A DNA stretch of 64,000 nucleotides from CAIYRG01 sp964494505 (GCA_964494505.1 CAZBRO010000008.1:94024-158023); one strand, 5' to 3'. Counted from the first letter of the stretch, positions 17,042 to 26,037 are shown. Numbers and translations are program-made. The notes: generated from the sequence alone by a model not told the origin.

Positions 17042-17521
17042 TTAATCTATCCGGTTTTCGAGGAATAACTCCAGTTTTCGGCGTGTGGAATCGGGCACAC
17101 GGCGGGGCCTGCCGTCAAGCGTGATGATGCAGACCTCGACCTCCGCCGTGACCAGCGGGGTCTCGCCCCTGAGCACCGCCTGAGCCAGCCGCATGCGGGC
17201 CCCGGCCAATTCCAGGACATTTGTGCGGACGGTCAGCGCCTCTTCCATGCGAGCGGGCTTCCGAAAGTCGACATTCATGCGGCGCACCGCCCACACCAGC
17301 GGCTCGGGCGATTCGAGCATGCCCTGATGACCCGCTCCCGATATGCGCAGGAATTCCGATCGCCCCCGCTCCATGAAGCGCAGATAATTGGCGTGATAGA
17401 CGACTCCGGAGAAATCGGTGTCCTCGTAATAGACCCTGACCGGAAAGACGTGGGTGCGGCCCTCGAACCAGCCGCCGGAGGGTTCGGACGCGGACGGGCT
17501 TGGCGGTTCAGGGCTCGTCAT
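17042..17521 (-). CDS. ybgC: YbgC-type acyl-CoA thioesterase (hotdog fold)
   Basis: Thioesterase of the Tol-Pal gene cluster, thought to act on acyl-CoA or acyl-ACP linked to phospholipid metabolism. The motif VYYEDTDFSGVVYHANYLRFMERGRSEFLR holds the catalytic Asp of the family. I use the ATG at 17521, overlapping the ruvB stop by 14 bases, giving 159 residues; an in-frame start at 17581 lies well inside ruvB. The gene normally adjoins tolQ; here about 3 kb of other genes lie between. Confidence 0.95.
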   Translation of the reverse strand: MTSPEPPSPSASEPSGGWFEGRTHVFPVRVYYEDTDFSGVVYHANYLRFMERGRSEFLRISGAGHQGMLESPEPLVWAVRRMNVDFRKPARMEEALTVRTNVLELAGARMRLAQAVLRGETPLVTAEVEVCIITLDGRPRRVPDSTRRKLELFLENRID

Positions 17522-18581
17522 CGCCGAACAGGAGCGGCTGCTGCGGTTTGGGCGCCGGGCCGGGAAGGCCCAGATGCGCATAAGCCTGGCCGGTGACCAT
17601 GCGCCCGCGCGGCGTTCTCTGGATGAACCCTTGCTGGATCAGGTAAGGCTCGATGATTTCCTCAATGGCGTCGCGTGGTTCGCTGAGCGCCGCGGCGAGC
17701 GTTTCGATCCCCACCGGACCGCCGTTGAAGCCTTCCGCAATCAGCGCGAGATAGCGCCGGTCGAACGCGTCGAGCCCTCTGCTATCGACTTCGAGGCGCG
17801 CCAGGGCGGCATCCGCAACCACCTGATCGACCGCCACGCGTCCGGCCACGGCCGCGAAATCGCGCACGCGCTTCAACAGCCGCCCGGCAATGCGCGGCGT
17901 GCCGCGCGAGCGCATGGCGATTTCACGCGCGCCGTCTTCGGTCAGGTTCAAGCCCAGCACGCGCGCGCCGCGCGCTACAATCAGCATCAGCTCCTTCGTC
18001 TCGTAAAAAGAGAGTCGGATAGGAATGCCGAAGCGGTCGCGCAAAGGCGTGGTGAGGAGCCCGGACCGGGTGGTGGCGCCGATCAGGGTGAACGGATTGA
18101 GCCCGATCTTCACCGAGCGCGCCGATGGTCCTTCGCCGATGATGAGGTCGAGTTCGAAATCCTCCATCGCGGGATAGAGGATTTCCTCGACCGCCGGATT
18201 GAGGCGGTGAATCTCGTCGATGAAGAGCACATCGCGCGGTTCGAGATTGGTGAGAAGTGCTGCGAGGTCGCCCGCCCGCACCAACACCGGCCCCGACGTG
18301 GCGCGAAAACCCACGCCAAGCTCGCGCGCGACGATCTGGGCAAGCGTGGTCTTGCCCAAGCCCGGCGGCCCGGAAAACAGCACGTGATCGAGCGGTTCGT
18401 TGCGCGCTTTGGCGGCTTCGATGAAGACGGACAGATTTTCGCGCGCCTGCTGCTGGCCGACGAATTCGGCAAGCCGCTTGGGCCGAAGGGAGGATTCGAG
18501 TTCGTCTTCCTCGGCGCGCTCCGGCGCTACGACGCGGCTCGTATCCTTGATAGGCCCGGGTCCGGTCTTCGGCGCAGCCAT
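17508..18581 (-). CDS. ruvB: Holliday junction branch migration ATPase RuvB
   Basis: AAA+ motor that drives branch migration with RuvA during recombinational repair. The 357 residues include SLRPKRLAEFVGQ, Walker A GPPGLGKTTLAQ, Walker B VLFIDEIHRLNP, sensor segment IGATTRSGLLTTPLRDRFG and the C-terminal winged-helix region (PYLIQQGFIQRTPRGR). It starts 13 bases after the ruvA stop and is followed by ybgC with a small overlap. Confidence 0.98.
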   Translation of the reverse strand: MAAPKTGPGPIKDTSRVVAPERAEEDELESSLRPKRLAEFVGQQQARENLSVFIEAAKARNEPLDHVLFSGPPGLGKTTLAQIVARELGVGFRATSGPVLVRAGDLAALLTNLEPRDVLFIDEIHRLNPAVEEILYPAMEDFELDLIIGEGPSARSVKIGLNPFTLIGATTRSGLLTTPLRDRFGIPIRLSFYETKELMLIVARGARVLGLNLTEDGAREIAMRSRGTPRIAGRLLKRVRDFAAVAGRVAVDQVVADAALARLEVDSRGLDAFDRRYLALIAEGFNGGPVGIETLAAALSEPRDAIEEIIEPYLIQQGFIQRTPRGRMVTGQAYAHLGLPGPAPKPQQPLLFGDDEP

Positions 18582-18593
18582 TCCGTCAGAACC

Positions 18594-19214
18594 TCATCGC
18601 GCCAGCTGCCGCAAGGATTCGCGCAATAGTGCATCGAGCGGCAGCGCATCGGCATTCGGGCCAATGTTTTGCTCCGCGCGGGACACCGCTTCGGCCGCAG
18701 CCATCTGCGAATAGCCTAATTTCACCAAAGCCGCGATGGCATCCGATTCAACTGGATGCGGGGCCTGCAAGCCCCGGACACGCTCGCCGGTTTCCACGCT
18801 CCGCTGCAAGGCCAGAGACGGTGCTTTGTCCTTGAGTTCGGTCACGATGCGGGTGGCGAGCTTCGGCCCAACCCCTTGGGCGCGGCCAACCACGGCCTTG
18901 TCACCAAGCATGACGGCGCGCTCCAATTCCGAAACCTTCAGCGCGGAAAGAATAGCCAGCGCCACACGCCCGCCCACGCCTTGTACCGTCTGAAGCAGGC
19001 GAAACCATTCACGTTCGTCAGCCGCTAGAAAGCCGTAGAGCCGAATCGCCTCATCCGAAACCTTGGTCTCCACCGCCAAAGTGGCGGTCGCTCCGACTGT
19101 GAGACGCGACAGCGTAGAGCTTGGGCAATGGACGACATAGCCGACACCGCCGACATCGATGATGGCGTGATCCGCAGCCACCGTATCGACTCGTCCGGTG
19201 AGCTTTCCGATCAT
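18594..19214 (-). CDS. ruvA: Holliday junction DNA helicase subunit RuvA
   Basis: Binds four-way junctions and loads RuvB. The product is 206 residues from MIGKLTGRVDTVAADHAIID, the standard RuvA start, with the VGGVGYVVHCP barrel segment, helix-hairpin-helix motifs (VQGVGGRVALAILSAL, AQGVGPKLATRIVTEL) and a C-terminal RuvB-binding domain. The ATG at 19214 overlaps the ruvC stop as ATGA. The frame stays open further upstream, but that part is antisense-frame reading through ruvC. Confidence 0.97.
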   Translation of the reverse strand: MIGKLTGRVDTVAADHAIIDVGGVGYVVHCPSSTLSRLTVGATATLAVETKVSDEAIRLYGFLAADEREWFRLLQTVQGVGGRVALAILSALKVSELERAVMLGDKAVVGRAQGVGPKLATRIVTELKDKAPSLALQRSVETGERVRGLQAPHPVESDAIAALVKLGYSQMAAAEAVSRAEQNIGPNADALPLDALLRESLRQLAR

Positions 19215-19720
19215 GACGCCAAAGCCGCGGCAATACGCGCGCGCGTGCCGGCCAGATGGGCGTGCGCGATGGCGCAGGCAAGTGCGTCGGCGGCATCCGC
19301 CGCTTCGAAGCGCGCCGCTGGAAGCAACCGCCTCACCATGGCCTGGACTTGGGCCTTGTCGGCATGGCCGACGCCGACGACGGATTTCTTGATGTGGTTG
19401 GGCGCATATTCCGCAATGGAGATGTCTGCTTCCGCCGCGGCAAGGAGCGCGATGGCGCGGGCATGGCCGAGCTTCAACGCCGCCACGGGGTCCTTCGCGA
19501 CGAAAGCCTGTTCGACCGCAACCGCGTGCGGCACATGGGCGATCAAGACAGCGCGAATACCTGCGTGCAGCACGGCAAGCCTCATCCCCAGCGATTGCGT
19601 CGCCGTGGTGACGATCACGCCGTTGGCGACATGGGCGAGCTTGCTGCCGGAAACTTCGATGACGCCCCAGCCGGTGCGCGAAAGCCCCGGATCGAAACCG
19701 GCTATGCGGATAAGCTCCAT
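19211..19720 (-). CDS. ruvC: Crossover junction endodeoxyribonuclease RuvC
   Basis: Resolves Holliday junctions by paired nicks. The 169 residues show the acidic catalytic pattern of the RNase H fold: IAGFDPGLSRTGWG at the N-terminus, VEQAFVAKDPVAALKLGHAR, and the C-terminal EAADAADALACAIAHAH. Order is ruvC-ruvA-ruvB with four-base coupling to ruvA, as is usual. Confidence 0.97.
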   Translation of the reverse strand: MELIRIAGFDPGLSRTGWGVIEVSGSKLAHVANGVIVTTATQSLGMRLAVLHAGIRAVLIAHVPHAVAVEQAFVAKDPVAALKLGHARAIALLAAAEADISIAEYAPNHIKKSVVGVGHADKAQVQAMVRRLLPAARFEAADAADALACAIAHAHLAGTRARIAAALAS

Positions 19721-19787
19721 GCGGCAATCCCAGAATCACTGGCTTCAGTGTCCGCCAGAGCCCGTATAAGGCGCAACAGCCTTCGGC

Positions 19788-21104
19788 TCAGATGCCCGCG
19801 TGCAGCCGGATACCGAACACCGAGACAGGTCCGCGATCCGCGTTGTAAGCGGGGTTCAAGACGAACTGATAATCGAGGCTGAGCGCGTAATGCGCGGCCG
19901 CGGACAGGCTGTAATAGGCCTCGAGGATTTCTTCCGGTTCGTAACGCAACCGGCCGTCGCCGATCAGAATGCCGAGTCCGCCCGCCGCGAAATAGCGTTG
20001 AGCAGGTTTGGAGATGCCGTTTACGACGCCCGCAATGCCAAGTGTGTCGTCAGGCCGCCCCCAGCCCGACCCTCCGAGCGAGACCCCGCCGGAAATCGAT
20101 TTATTGATCTCCGTGAACTCATAGGCCTCCTTGCTCCCGTCATTGGCGCTGGCGCGCAGGAAGAGGCCCCAATCGTCTCCTACCTGCTGCTCGACATTGA
20201 GGGTGAACCCGGGACGCGAAGCATAATCGCGGACGCTCGCCGTATCGGGTGTTCCGCCGTGCGCAGCCGCGATGGCTTCATCATAGCCGCCGGTGCGTCC
20301 GCGATTGACGAAGGCCAGGAATTTGATCTTGTCCTGAAAGCCCCCGACCGTGCTGCGCAGCTCCAATTCCGAGACGATTTCGAATTGGCTGAAATCGCGC
20401 TGCAGGAAACGGCTGTTGGGCACCCGCGACAGATCGAACGCCCCCGTTCGCAGGGTCCACCAGTCTTCGGTCCATTCGGCCGCGCCGCCATAGCTGTAGC
20501 CCCACGCGTCGGCAGCGTAATCGAAAGCGCCCGCATCGATGATCGACCAGTTGAGAAAATCGGCCCTGGGATCGTGCGCGTAGCGATTGGTATCGAAAAT
20601 GTCAGTCACACCGAACTTGCCCAAGGTGAGGGTCACATGATTGGAGGCGCGCGTGGTCGCGAGCTGATTGGCATCGGATTCGACAGGCATCTCCGCGCCA
20701 TCAAGGTCGAAGGTTTGACGAAGAAACAATCGGGGCACGCGAAAATAGGGCGACGACGCGCCGATCTTGTATGCCTCCCCGCTGAGGAAACCGGCTACCC
20801 CCAGCGTATTGCTGAGGCCGAAGCCCTGGTCGGCTTCGACATCGGCATAGGCTTCGGCGCCCCGCCACAATCGCGCGCCGGCAAACAACGTCGCATCGAA
20901 GGTTTCATCTCCACGCGAGCCGGGGTCGAGGCTGTTCGCGCCGCGATAGGCCGAGCGAAACGCCGGGTGGTACTGCACGACGAGGGTGGTTTGTGCGTGC
21001 AGGCTGTAGATCTCAGGATCGGTGACCGCTTGCGCGAGCGCGCTGGCCGCTCCAAGCACGATGGCGAGCGGGATCGTGACAAGAAAAAGCAGACCGCGAT
21101 TCAT
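19788..21104 (-). CDS. OprB-like carbohydrate porin
   Basis: A predicted outer-membrane beta-barrel of 438 residues. The ATG at 21104 starts a Sec signal (LLFLVTIPLAIVLGAASALAQA). The body alternates aromatic and polar residues in strand-like stretches (LTLGKFGVTDIFDTNRYAHD, FNLWSIIDAGAFDYA-type patterns, ADAWGYSYGGAAEWTED) and ends with FGIRLHAGI-type barrel residues. LGKFGVTDIFD and the GGVSLGGSGWGRPDDTLGIA segment resemble the OprB sugar-porin family. It lies between ruvC and yebC, an unusual place for a porin. The substrate is unknown. Confidence 0.8.
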   Translation of the reverse strand: MNRGLLFLVTIPLAIVLGAASALAQAVTDPEIYSLHAQTTLVVQYHPAFRSAYRGANSLDPGSRGDETFDATLFAGARLWRGAEAYADVEADQGFGLSNTLGVAGFLSGEAYKIGASSPYFRVPRLFLRQTFDLDGAEMPVESDANQLATTRASNHVTLTLGKFGVTDIFDTNRYAHDPRADFLNWSIIDAGAFDYAADAWGYSYGGAAEWTEDWWTLRTGAFDLSRVPNSRFLQRDFSQFEIVSELELRSTVGGFQDKIKFLAFVNRGRTGGYDEAIAAAHGGTPDTASVRDYASRPGFTLNVEQQVGDDWGLFLRASANDGSKEAYEFTEINKSISGGVSLGGSGWGRPDDTLGIAGVVNGISKPAQRYFAAGGLGILIGDGRLRYEPEEILEAYYSLSAAAHYALSLDYQFVLNPAYNADRGPVSVFGIRLHAGI

Positions 21105-21172
21105 CCCTGGAACATGCCTCGCGATTGCAACGCAGCCATGTCGAATGAGAACGGGAAAGACCCTGCCGCGCC

Positions 21173-21922
21173 TCAAGCCGCCGAGAGCTTCTCCAGAAGC
21201 GAATCGCTCATCTCGTAATTGGCATAGACGTTCTGGACGTCGTCGTGATCGTCCAGCACGTCCAGCAATTTCGACAGCGTCTCGCCGGCATCGTCGCTGA
21301 CCGCGATCGTGTTGGTCGGCCGCCAGACGATCTTGGCCGACTGCGCGGGGCCGAGCTTGGCTTCCAGCCCGTCGCGAACGGCGGCGAAATCCTCCACCCG
21401 GCAAAGGAACTCGTGGCCTTCGCTCGACGAGATGGATTCGTCGGCGCCCACTTCTATGGCCGTCTCCAGCATGGCGTCGGCATCGCCCGCATCGGCGGGA
21501 TAGACCATCAAACCCACGCGGTTGAACATGAACGACACCGAGCCGTTCTCGCCCAGCGCCCCGCCATATTTCGAGAAGGCGGCGCGCACGTCGGCCGCGG
21601 TGCGGTTGCGATTGTCGGTCAGGGCCTCCACGATGATCGCGACCCCGCTGGGGCCGAAGCCCTCGTAGCGCACCTCTTCGTAATTCTCGGCGTCTCCGCC
21701 CTGGCTCTTCTTGATGGCGCGGTCGATCACGTCCTTGGACATGCTCTGCGCCTTGGCGGCGATGATGGCGGCGCGCAGCCGGGGATTGTGATTGGGGTCC
21801 GGCAGACCGAGCTTCGCCGCCACCGTGATTTCGCGGGAGAGCTTGGAGAACAGCTTGGAGCGCTGGGCGTCCTGCTTGTTCTTCCGGAACATGATGTTCT
21901 TGAACTGGGAATGGCCAGCCAT
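21173..21922 (-). CDS. yebC: YebC/PmpR/TACO1-family regulator
   Basis: The 249-residue length and the N-terminus MAGHSQFKNIMFRKNKQDAQ define this family, followed by SKLSREITVAAKLGLPDPNHNPRLR and YEGFGPSGVAIIVEALTDNRNRTAADVR. Members bind DNA as regulators or, in the TACO1 branch, assist translation through proline stretches. It is the usual upstream neighbour of ruvC; here the porin gene lies between. Confidence 0.96.
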   Translation of the reverse strand: MAGHSQFKNIMFRKNKQDAQRSKLFSKLSREITVAAKLGLPDPNHNPRLRAAIIAAKAQSMSKDVIDRAIKKSQGGDAENYEEVRYEGFGPSGVAIIVEALTDNRNRTAADVRAAFSKYGGALGENGSVSFMFNRVGLMVYPADAGDADAMLETAIEVGADESISSSEGHEFLCRVEDFAAVRDGLEAKLGPAQSAKIVWRPTNTIAVSDDAGETLSKLLDVLDDHDDVQNVYANYEMSDSLLEKLSAA

Positions 21923-22004
21923 GGGGTTTTTCCGGGCTTGATTGGCCGGTCAGATAGCCGGGCAATTGGCTGGGTTCAAGAGCGCCTGAGATCAACCAAT
22001 ACGA

Positions 22005-22781
22005 TCAGCCGAAGAGGTAAGCGTCCATCCTGAGGCTTCCGAAGGTGGAGCTTCGATGCAGCCGCTCGGGGTGAGGGGCCTCGCCGCCAGCCCCGAGCGC
22101 CACGAAAAGGGGGAGAAAATGCTCCTCCGTCGGATGGGCCGTGGCGGCATGGGGCGCAAGCCGGCGATAGGCGAGAAGGTCCTGTTCGCGTCCTTCCTCG
22201 AGCGCCGCCTGAATCCAATCGGAGAATTCGCGCGACCAGGCGGGTTCGGGCCCATCCAGGCGCCAGCGGTCGAGGGCGCGCAGATTGTGGGTGAAGCCGC
22301 CGCTCCCGAGCACCAGGATGTCCTCTTTCCGCAACGGCGCAAGCGCGCGGCCGAGCTTCAGATGGTGCCCGGTCCCAAGCGGACTCTGGACGCTGAGCTG
22401 AACGACGGGAATATCGGCTTCCGGATACATCAGCATCAGCGGCACCCAGGCGCCGTGATCGAGGCCTCGGGCGTCGTCGGTGGCGGTGTCGAATCCCGCC
22501 GCCGAGAGCAGCTCTTGGGTGCGGTCCGCGAGCCCAGCCGAGCCCGGCGCGTTGTACGCCATCCGGTAGAGCTCGTCGGGGAAGCCATAGAAATCGTGGA
22601 TGGTCTGGTTGACCGCCACCCGGTTCACGGTCGGCTCCCGGTTGTCCCAATGGGCGGAAACCGCGAGCACGGCCCGCGGACGCGGCAGTCGCGCGCCAAG
22701 GCTTTTCAGGAATTCGCGCGCCGGGCACGCATCAAGCGGCAGGGTTGGCGCGCCATGGGAGACGAAGAGGCTGGGAAGCAT
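22005..22781 (-). CDS. LigB-type extradiol ring-cleavage dioxygenase (YgiD/4,5-DOPA dioxygenase family)
   Basis: A 258-residue class III extradiol dioxygenase. Metal-binding and catalytic positions are visible: SHGAPTLPLD at the N-terminus, VSAHWDNREPTVN, and GLDHGAWVPLMLMYPEADIPVVQLS; LVLGSGGFTHNLRAL is also typical. Members open catechol-type rings such as DOPA with Fe(II) or Zn. It is the last gene before an AT-richer patch and has no catabolic neighbours, so the substrate is uncertain. Confidence 0.92.
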   Translation of the reverse strand: MLPSLFVSHGAPTLPLDACPAREFLKSLGARLPRPRAVLAVSAHWDNREPTVNRVAVNQTIHDFYGFPDELYRMAYNAPGSAGLADRTQELLSAAGFDTATDDARGLDHGAWVPLMLMYPEADIPVVQLSVQSPLGTGHHLKLGRALAPLRKEDILVLGSGGFTHNLRALDRWRLDGPEPAWSREFSDWIQAALEEGREQDLLAYRRLAPHAATAHPTEEHFLPLFVALGAGGEAPHPERLHRSSTFGSLRMDAYLFG

Positions 22782-23322
22782 GGTCGGGATATGGGCCGCT
22801 CAGGCAGATGGATCAAGAGACAGCCGGTTCGCTAGGTCCGAAGGGGCCTGGAACGGCCCCGACGCCCCCTCCTCCCGGTCAAAAACAATTTTATCAAGCA
22901 ATTCCAGACGGTTGATGGAATTTTTCCAGGACGATTCCGGTGCAATAAGGGTGCTTTTCGGTGCAATTCGGTGGATTTCGGTACGGATTGAAAGTGGCCT
23001 CCTCGACCATGCAAAACCATCGGACCTTGAAATATGGGCATTCCAGCCCCCGAATACGACCAAGAGGACTTGGTTAGGGCTCATGCCCGAGCCGGCGAAA
23101 CTCTGTTTCGGCTGCAGTCTCGCAGCGAGGGCTAATCGCGCGTGACTGTTTCCCAGACCATATCGAGTGAGACGGTCGGGTAGGCGTGGCGGTAGGCATT
23201 GCCCGCGTCCCGGACGGCTCGCCACGAGGAAACTCAAAATGTGACAGTGCCCAAATCGGCAGCCGCTGAGTTGGGGAGCAATGGTGTAGGCACCCTTCCG
23301 CGCGGAAGACTGGCGGGGCCTA
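22782..23322. other. 541-base gene-free stretch at the edge of an AT-richer patch
   Basis: No gene with convincing coding character is visible. Base composition falls compared with the flanks, with runs such as AAAAACAATTTTATC. Near 22942-22985 there are repeated short words (GGTGCAATAAGG, GGTGCAATTCGGTGG). A minus-strand open frame at 22800-23237 has no recognisable motif and odd composition. The stretch may be decayed mobile DNA. Confidence 0.4.
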
Positions 23323-23955
23323 CTACTCTCTCTGCGGAATGAGTAAGTGAAAAAGGCGTCGAATCAAAAGGAGGGAAACAAATACTAAGGCGACTGAAAG
23401 TGAAACAAGTCGAAACATGCCGTCAAGTATGTACATTCTTTCCATTGGGAACTCAGCAGGCAGTATTATAGGAATGGATAATGCACCCAGCAAAACAAGT
23501 ATGACCAATAGAGCAGAGGCATAGGCCATGAATGACAATTTTCTACGCAGGCTGACGTTACCCAGTAAACGCCGTTGACGGCGGTCCAGGGCTGACGACG
23601 CAGTGAAGCGACCCCACAAACCGCCTGACCGGCTGCAGAGTGATTTCCATCGCCAAATCCGGCAAACCCAAAAATAAAATCCTAGTTCACAGAGCCACGC
23701 TGTGGTGGCGACACCAGCAGTAGCTACCAGGTAAATCGACTGGTACTGCCCTAATAGTGCTCGAATATTTGCTGAGGCGGCGAACAGACCGATCGCCAAA
23801 ATTGCACCGGCGGCCATATAAAAGCAGACTTGCACCAATGTCCTTGCCACAGACATCTGTCGTTCCGTTAAACGGAACACAAAAAATCGGTTTTCGCCAG
23901 CCGGATCAAGGCTCAGCGAGAAGTAATCTGTTGTTCCGTCGGAAAAGAAAGCCAT
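23323..23955 (-). CDS. Hypothetical multi-pass membrane protein
   Basis: A 210-residue protein I do not recognise. About four hydrophobic segments are visible: VCFYMAAGAILAIGLFAAS, IYLVATAGVATTAWLCELGF, FMAYASALLVILVLLGALSI and LVSLSVALVFVSLLLIRRLF, separated by basic loops. A 45-residue soluble N-terminus precedes them. Codon use is markedly more AT-rich than the neighbours, and a transposase remnant begins about 150 bases away, so acquisition by transfer is likely. Confidence 0.6.
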   Translation of the reverse strand: MAFFSDGTTDYFSLSLDPAGENRFFVFRLTERQMSVARTLVQVCFYMAAGAILAIGLFAASANIRALLGQYQSIYLVATAGVATTAWLCELGFYFWVCRIWRWKSLCSRSGGLWGRFTASSALDRRQRRLLGNVSLRRKLSFMAYASALLVILVLLGALSIPIILPAEFPMERMYILDGMFRLVSLSVALVFVSLLLIRRLFHLLIPQRE

Positions 23956-24102
23956 CGGTGACGCTCGCTACCACGATTGCGCTATTGCTGCGCCGTCCGG
24001 ACTAAGGGCCGGCGGATATCCTTCCGCGAGCATAGCTCAATTGAAATTGCTGTTCATCGTTCGGCGAAAACAGACTGTACCCCCCGCGTCTGCGCTCCGA
24101 AG

Positions 24103-24306
24103 CCCAGCAAATCAGCCATGGTCGCGCTCTATACCGTCTGGTGCAACTTCGTTCGCCAGCACAAGACGCTTCGCGTGTCCCCGGCTATGGCCGCTGGCAT
24201 CGAAACGCGCGTTTGGGATGTGTCGGACGTGGTCGCTTTGATTGATGCGCGCGAAGCTCCCGCCAAAAAGCGCGGCCCTTATCGCAAGCGGGAAAATTCA
24301 AACTGA
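24103..24306 (+). pseudogene. Transposase C-terminal remnant
   Basis: The last 68 residues of an open frame that begins at 23977 read KSAMVALYTVWCNFVRQHKT, then LRVSPAMAAGIE and VWDVSDVVALIDA, ending KKRGPYRKRE. This is the conserved C-terminus of a DDE-type transposase family common in alphaproteobacterial genomes. The catalytic core upstream is missing: the preceding 40 residues of the frame do not resemble a transposase. I could not identify matching terminal inverted repeats. Confidence 0.75.
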
Positions 24307-24447
24307 GACACTACCGACATCTTCATACTTTACTCGTGTCATTGACCCACGGCAAAGCAGTCCAATCGAACGAGGCCATGCTCCGAGGCTCCGTTCCGAT
24401 CACACAAAATTACGCAAAACCAAATCCATTGCCAACCCACGCCACCC

Positions 24448-25263
24448 TCACACGAACGGTTCCGTCGGGATCAGGCGGCCCCCGGCGCGGACCGGCTCGC
24501 AGCGCAGCGCCAATCCCGTCATCCTGTCGGTTTCCACGAACACCGCGCACATCGTGGCCGGGCCGTTGGCGGGCGTCATGCGCCCTGTCGGCATCTTCTT
24601 GGTGAAGCGCTGCAGCGGCTCGAACTTGTCCATGCCGATGACCGAGTCGTAATCGGCGCAAGCCCCCGCATCGGTCTGATAGGCAGTGCCCTGGGGCAGA
24701 ACCTGGGTATCGGCCGTGGGCACATGGCTGTGCGTGCCGATCACGCAACTGACGCGGCCGTCGCAGAATTGCCCCATCGCCATCTTCTCGGAGGTGGCTT
24801 CGGCATGGATGTCGACCACAATGGCATCGCACGCCGCGCGCAACGGACAGGCGGCAAGCTCGGCATCGACCGCCGCAAAGGGATCGTCCAGCGGGTCCAT
24901 GTGGACGCGGCCCATCGCATTGATCACCAGCACGCGCTGGCCGTTGCGGGTCTGGTACAGATTGGCGCCGCGCCCCGGCGTGCCGCGCGGATAATTCAGC
25001 GGCCGCAAGATGTGGTCTTCGGCATCGATGAAGGTGAGGATTTCGCGCTGGTCCATCCAGTGATTGCCGCTGGTCAGCACATCGACACCGGCAGCGAAGA
25101 GTTCGTTGGCCACCGCGCGCGTGATGCCGAAGCCGCCCGCGGCGTTCTCGGCATTGGCGACGACGAATTCGAGGTTCAGGCGCTCGCGCAGGCGCGGCAC
25201 TTCGCTGGCCACGATTTCGCGCCCGGGCCGGCCGATGATGTCGCCGATGAAGAGAATGCGCAT
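24448..25263 (-). CDS. YmdB-family metallophosphoesterase (cyclic nucleotide phosphodiesterase type)
   Basis: A 271-residue calcineurin-like enzyme. MRILFIGDIIGRPGRE, NAENAAGGFGITRAVANELF, GNHWMDQREILTFID and GTHSHVPTADTQVLPQGTAYQTDAG are hallmark segments of the TIGR00282 (YmdB) family, whose Bacillus member hydrolyses 2',3'-cAMP and affects biofilm choices. The metal ligands D, N, H and GTHSH are all present. It starts three bases after the next upstream gene, the 5-formyl-THF cyclo-ligase, ends, so they are likely co-transcribed. Confidence 0.94.
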   Translation of the reverse strand: MRILFIGDIIGRPGREIVASEVPRLRERLNLEFVVANAENAAGGFGITRAVANELFAAGVDVLTSGNHWMDQREILTFIDAEDHILRPLNYPRGTPGRGANLYQTRNGQRVLVINAMGRVHMDPLDDPFAAVDAELAACPLRAACDAIVVDIHAEATSEKMAMGQFCDGRVSCVIGTHSHVPTADTQVLPQGTAYQTDAGACADYDSVIGMDKFEPLQRFTKKMPTGRMTPANGPATMCAVFVETDRMTGLALRCEPVRAGGRLIPTEPFV

Positions 25264-25266
25264 GCT

Positions 25267-25842
25267 CTACCTTTCGAAGGCCCTTGCGCCCAGTTCGGTC
25301 ACGATCCAATCCAGCCTCTCATCGTGCTCGTCATGCGGGATGGTGGCGAATTCCTGCGCGCTGAACGCATAGCCGGCAGCGATCACCCTTTTCGACGCGC
25401 GAAGCTTTGCCAGCGTGCGGTCATAGAACCCCGCCCCATAGCCGATGCGGTATCCCAGCCCATCGAACGCAAGCAGGGGGACGGCCAGCACGTCGGGATC
25501 GACCTTCGGCCAATCCCGCGACGGCTCGGAAAGGCCGAAGCCGCCGCGCACAAGCTCTGCCCCTTCTTCGTAGAGATGAAAGTCGAGCGGCTTTCCGCGT
25601 CCGGCGACCCGGGGAAGCGCGACCCGCTTGCCGCCTGCCCGCAGCATTTCCAGCAACGGCGCGGGATCGGCCTCATCCCCGATGGCGAAATAGGCCGAGA
25701 CGATCGCATCCTTCGGAATCGGAATGGATTCCAGGAAACTCCGGGCGACGCGGCGGGAGAGATCCGGAACGGAGGGCTGGAGCGACGCCCTTCGTTCGAG
25801 CGCTTCCTTCCTCAGGGCTTCCTTCGACTCGGCAATGTTCAT
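25267..25842 (-). CDS. 5-formyltetrahydrofolate cyclo-ligase
   Basis: Converts 5-formyl-THF to 5,10-methenyl-THF. The 191-residue product has KEALRKEALERRASL at the N-terminus, IVSAYFAIGDEADPAPLLE, ALPRVAGRGKPLDFHLY and the ATP-binding VPLLAFDGLGYRIGYGAGFYDRTL signature. I use the ATG at 25842 (MNIAESKEAL); the frame remains open upstream, but that part coincides with the 6S RNA. The zapA - 6S RNA - cyclo-ligase order is conserved in proteobacteria (ygfA locus of E. coli). Confidence 0.95.
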   Translation of the reverse strand: MNIAESKEALRKEALERRASLQPSVPDLSRRVARSFLESIPIPKDAIVSAYFAIGDEADPAPLLEMLRAGGKRVALPRVAGRGKPLDFHLYEEGAELVRGGFGLSEPSRDWPKVDPDVLAVPLLAFDGLGYRIGYGAGFYDRTLAKLRASKRVIAAGYAFSAQEFATIPHDEHDERLDWIVTELGARAFER

Positions 25843-25861
25843 GAGGGAAGCTGCTAGCCGA

Positions 25862-26034
25862 TAAGTGGGCGGGACCGCCATCGCCGTTGGAGTTGGATCC
25901 TCACGGGCCTGCAGTTGCAGGTGGGCGCCATATGACCGGGACCACGGTCCCGGCCAGGGACAGCTCCCGGTGAGTACCATTAAGGCCCCTGGGAGTCGCT
26001 TTCCTGACGTGCGGGGTAGTACCCGCCCGCAGCT
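25862..26034 (-). ncRNA. ssrS: 6S RNA
   Basis: A noncoding stretch of about 175 bases between zapA and the cyclo-ligase gene folds as a long irregular hairpin. On the minus strand the 5' arm GCGGGCGGGTA pairs with the 3' arm TCCCGCCCAC, and the apex contains the near-perfect stem CCGGGACCGTGGTCCCGG. The position between zapA and the ygfA-type gene, the length and the end stem all match 6S RNA, which binds the sigma-70 holoenzyme in stationary phase. The exact ends are approximate. Confidence 0.85.
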
Positions 26035-26037
26035 AAC

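Noticed and set aside
22800..23237. A 145-codon minus-strand open frame in the AT-rich patch
   Set aside because: No ribosome site, domain or codon bias; probably a chance frame in decayed DNA.
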